DNA of 64,000 nucleotides from Salinarimonas soli. Lineage in GTDB: Bacteria > Pseudomonadota > Alphaproteobacteria > Rhizobiales > Beijerinckiaceae. The stretch is from the NCBI RefSeq assembly GCF_008386575.1, contig NZ_VUOA01000019.1, positions 251,439 to 315,438 on the forward strand. The letters are read 5' to 3'. This document shows, one piece after another, positions 62,938 to 64,000 of this stretch. How positions within the stretch are numbered: the stretch's first letter is position 1; every line of letters starts with the position of its first letter. The notes under the pieces were generated by a model, which was not told the origin of the DNA, did no database searches, and saw only the letters and a list, made by a program, of their open reading frames with translations. Both the position numbers and the translations under genes were made by a program.

Positions 62938-63840
62938 ATGACCTCCACCCTGCAAGCCTCCTCCACCTCGACGGCGCCCGCCACCGTGCCCTGGGGCCGG
63001 GTGCGCCCGGGCCGGCGCCTCGCCGACCGCCTTCTGAAGGGCGCCTGCATCGCCGTCACGGCGCTCGGCGTCTTCGTCCTGGGCTGGATCCTCGCCATGC
63101 TGGTGGTGCGGGGGGTGAGCGCGCTCTCGCCCCGCATCGTCACGGCCGCTACGCCGGGCCCCGGCTCGGAGGGCGGGGGGCTTGCCAACGCCATGGCGGG
63201 CAGCCTCATCCTCACCCTGCTCGGGATCCTCGTCGCCACCCCCATCGGCGTCATGGCGGGCACCTATCTCGCGGAATACGGCAAGCGCTCGCGACTCGCC
63301 GAGGTGGTGCGCTTCATCAACGACATCCTCCTCTCGGCGCCCTCCATCCTCATCGGCCTGTTCGTCTACACGGTCATGGTGATGCCCATGGGCCAATATT
63401 CGGGCTGGGCCGGCGCGGTGGCGCTCGCCATCATCGCGACGCCCGTCATCGTGCGCACCACCGAGGACATGCTGCGCCTCGTGCCCAACGGCCTGCGCGA
63501 GGCCGGCGCCGCGCTCGGCGCGCCGCCCTCCAAGGTCATCACCACGATCACCTGGCGCGCCGCGCGCTCAGGGATGATGACGGGGATCCTGCTCGCCACG
63601 GCCCGCATCGCCGGCGAGACCGCGCCGCTCCTCTTCACGGCGCTCAACAACCAGTTCTGGTTCTCGGGCGACCTCATGGGCGGCGTCGCGAACCTGCCGG
63701 TCACGATCTACCAGTTCGCCCTGTCGCCTTACGCCAACTGGCAGGAGCTGGCCTGGGCGGGGGCGCTCATCATCACGACCGCGATCCTGCTCCTGTCGGT
63801 CGTCGCCCGCTTCGTCATCAAGAAGGACATCGCCCGATGA
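62938..63840 (+). CDS. pstA: Phosphate ABC importer permease PstA
   Basis: A 300-aa permease with six main segments. [17 protein letters not shown] near residue 130 and [20 protein letters not shown] near residue 180 are family marks. Its stop overlaps the pstB start (ATGA). It pairs with PstC. Confidence 0.92.
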   Translation: MTSTLQASSTSTAPATVPWGRVRPGRRLADRLLKGACIAVTALGVFVLGWILAMLVVRGVSALSPRIVTAATPGPGSEGGGLANAMAGSLILTLLGILVATPIGVMAGTYLAEYGKRSRLAEVVRFINDILLSAPSILIGLFVYTVMVMPMGQYSGWAGAVALAIIATPVIVRTTEDMLRLVPNGLREAGAALGAPPSKVITTITWRAARSGMMTGILLATARIAGETAPLLFTALNNQFWFSGDLMGGVANLPVTIYQFALSPYANWQELAWAGALIITTAILLLSVVARFVIKKDIAR

Positions 63841-64000
63841 ACACCGTCTCGGTCATGCAGACGGCCTCCGCGGCGGGGCGCGCGGCGGACGCCTCGGCGC
63901 CCGTGCGCATCGCGGTGCGGGACCTCGACTTCTTCTACGGCGCCGCGCAGGCCCTGAAGGGCATCAACCTCGATTTCTTCGACCGTCAGGTCACGGCCCT
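63837..64000 (+). CDS. pstB: Phosphate ABC importer ATPase PstB, 5' part
   Basis: The window ends inside this gene. The first 54 codons begin [20 protein letters not shown] and continue with [20 protein letters not shown], the conserved PstB beginning that precedes Walker A. Translational coupling to pstA and gene order identify it. Confidence 0.9.
   Translation, partial: MNTVSVMQTASAAGRAADASAPVRIAVRDLDFFYGAAQALKGINLDFFDRQVTA

Overview
High-GC chromosomal segment of an alphaproteobacterium, most likely Hyphomicrobiales (Rhizobiales). The placement is an inference from gene content: a single-chain indolepyruvate ferredoxin oxidoreductase, homospermidine synthase, an ornithine decarboxylase behind a long structured leader, a LuxI/LuxR pair, a DUF1007/NicO pair, and the G/C-rich intergenic palindromes common in this order. 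A genus near Salinarimonas, Microvirga or Methylobacterium is a guess. No phage, integrase, intact insertion sequence, CRISPR array or tRNA was seen. One classical structural RNA, RNase P RNA, is present.

Layout. 0-9 kb: indolepyruvate oxidoreductase, divergent from a YeeE/YedE (TsuA-like) transporter and a cysteine synthase; DUF1007 and a NicO metal transporter; a MarR-GNAT fusion regulator. 9.4-17 kb: acyl-CoA synthetase with a branched-chain-type ABC importer (order livG-livH-livM-livK-livF). 17-23 kb: sugar-acid catabolism set (IlvD/Edd dehydratase, PEP-mutase family enzyme, DHRS6-like SDR, DenD-like dehydrogenase), interrupted by a repeat element encoding a DUF559 nuclease. 23-27.4 kb: gene-poor, decaying accessory region with a LuxR/LuxI quorum-sensing pair and relics. 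27.4-34.7 kb: divergent cluster of an NMT1-type ABC importer, cytosine-deaminase-like amidohydrolase, FAD oxidase, RidA and creatininase family proteins. 34.8-47.3 kb: OpgG/D, ornithine decarboxylase with leader, MacAB-like exporter, AmpD, TerB-DnaJ protein, lytic transglycosylase, RNase P RNA. 47.3-57 kb: TerC-CBS protein, homospermidine synthase, small conserved proteins, WD40 protein, MotA/MotB-like pair. 57-64 kb: inositol monophosphatase, UPF0104 membrane protein, then phoR-pstS-pstC-pstA-pstB (pstB cut by the window end) with a Pho box.

The most unusual feature is a family of paired palindromic elements. Seven copies (about 12.3, 18.9, 21.7, 30.3, 32.1, 40.8 and 54.9 kb) each have two inverted arms of roughly 35-55 bp around a spacer, and each arm ends in its own small hairpin. 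All lie between co-directional genes. One copy encloses a complete DUF559 (VSR-like) endonuclease gene whose C-terminal tail is encoded by the repeat arm; the other six look like gene-less derivatives. Some copies supply ribosome-binding-site-like sequence or N-terminal codons to neighbouring genes.
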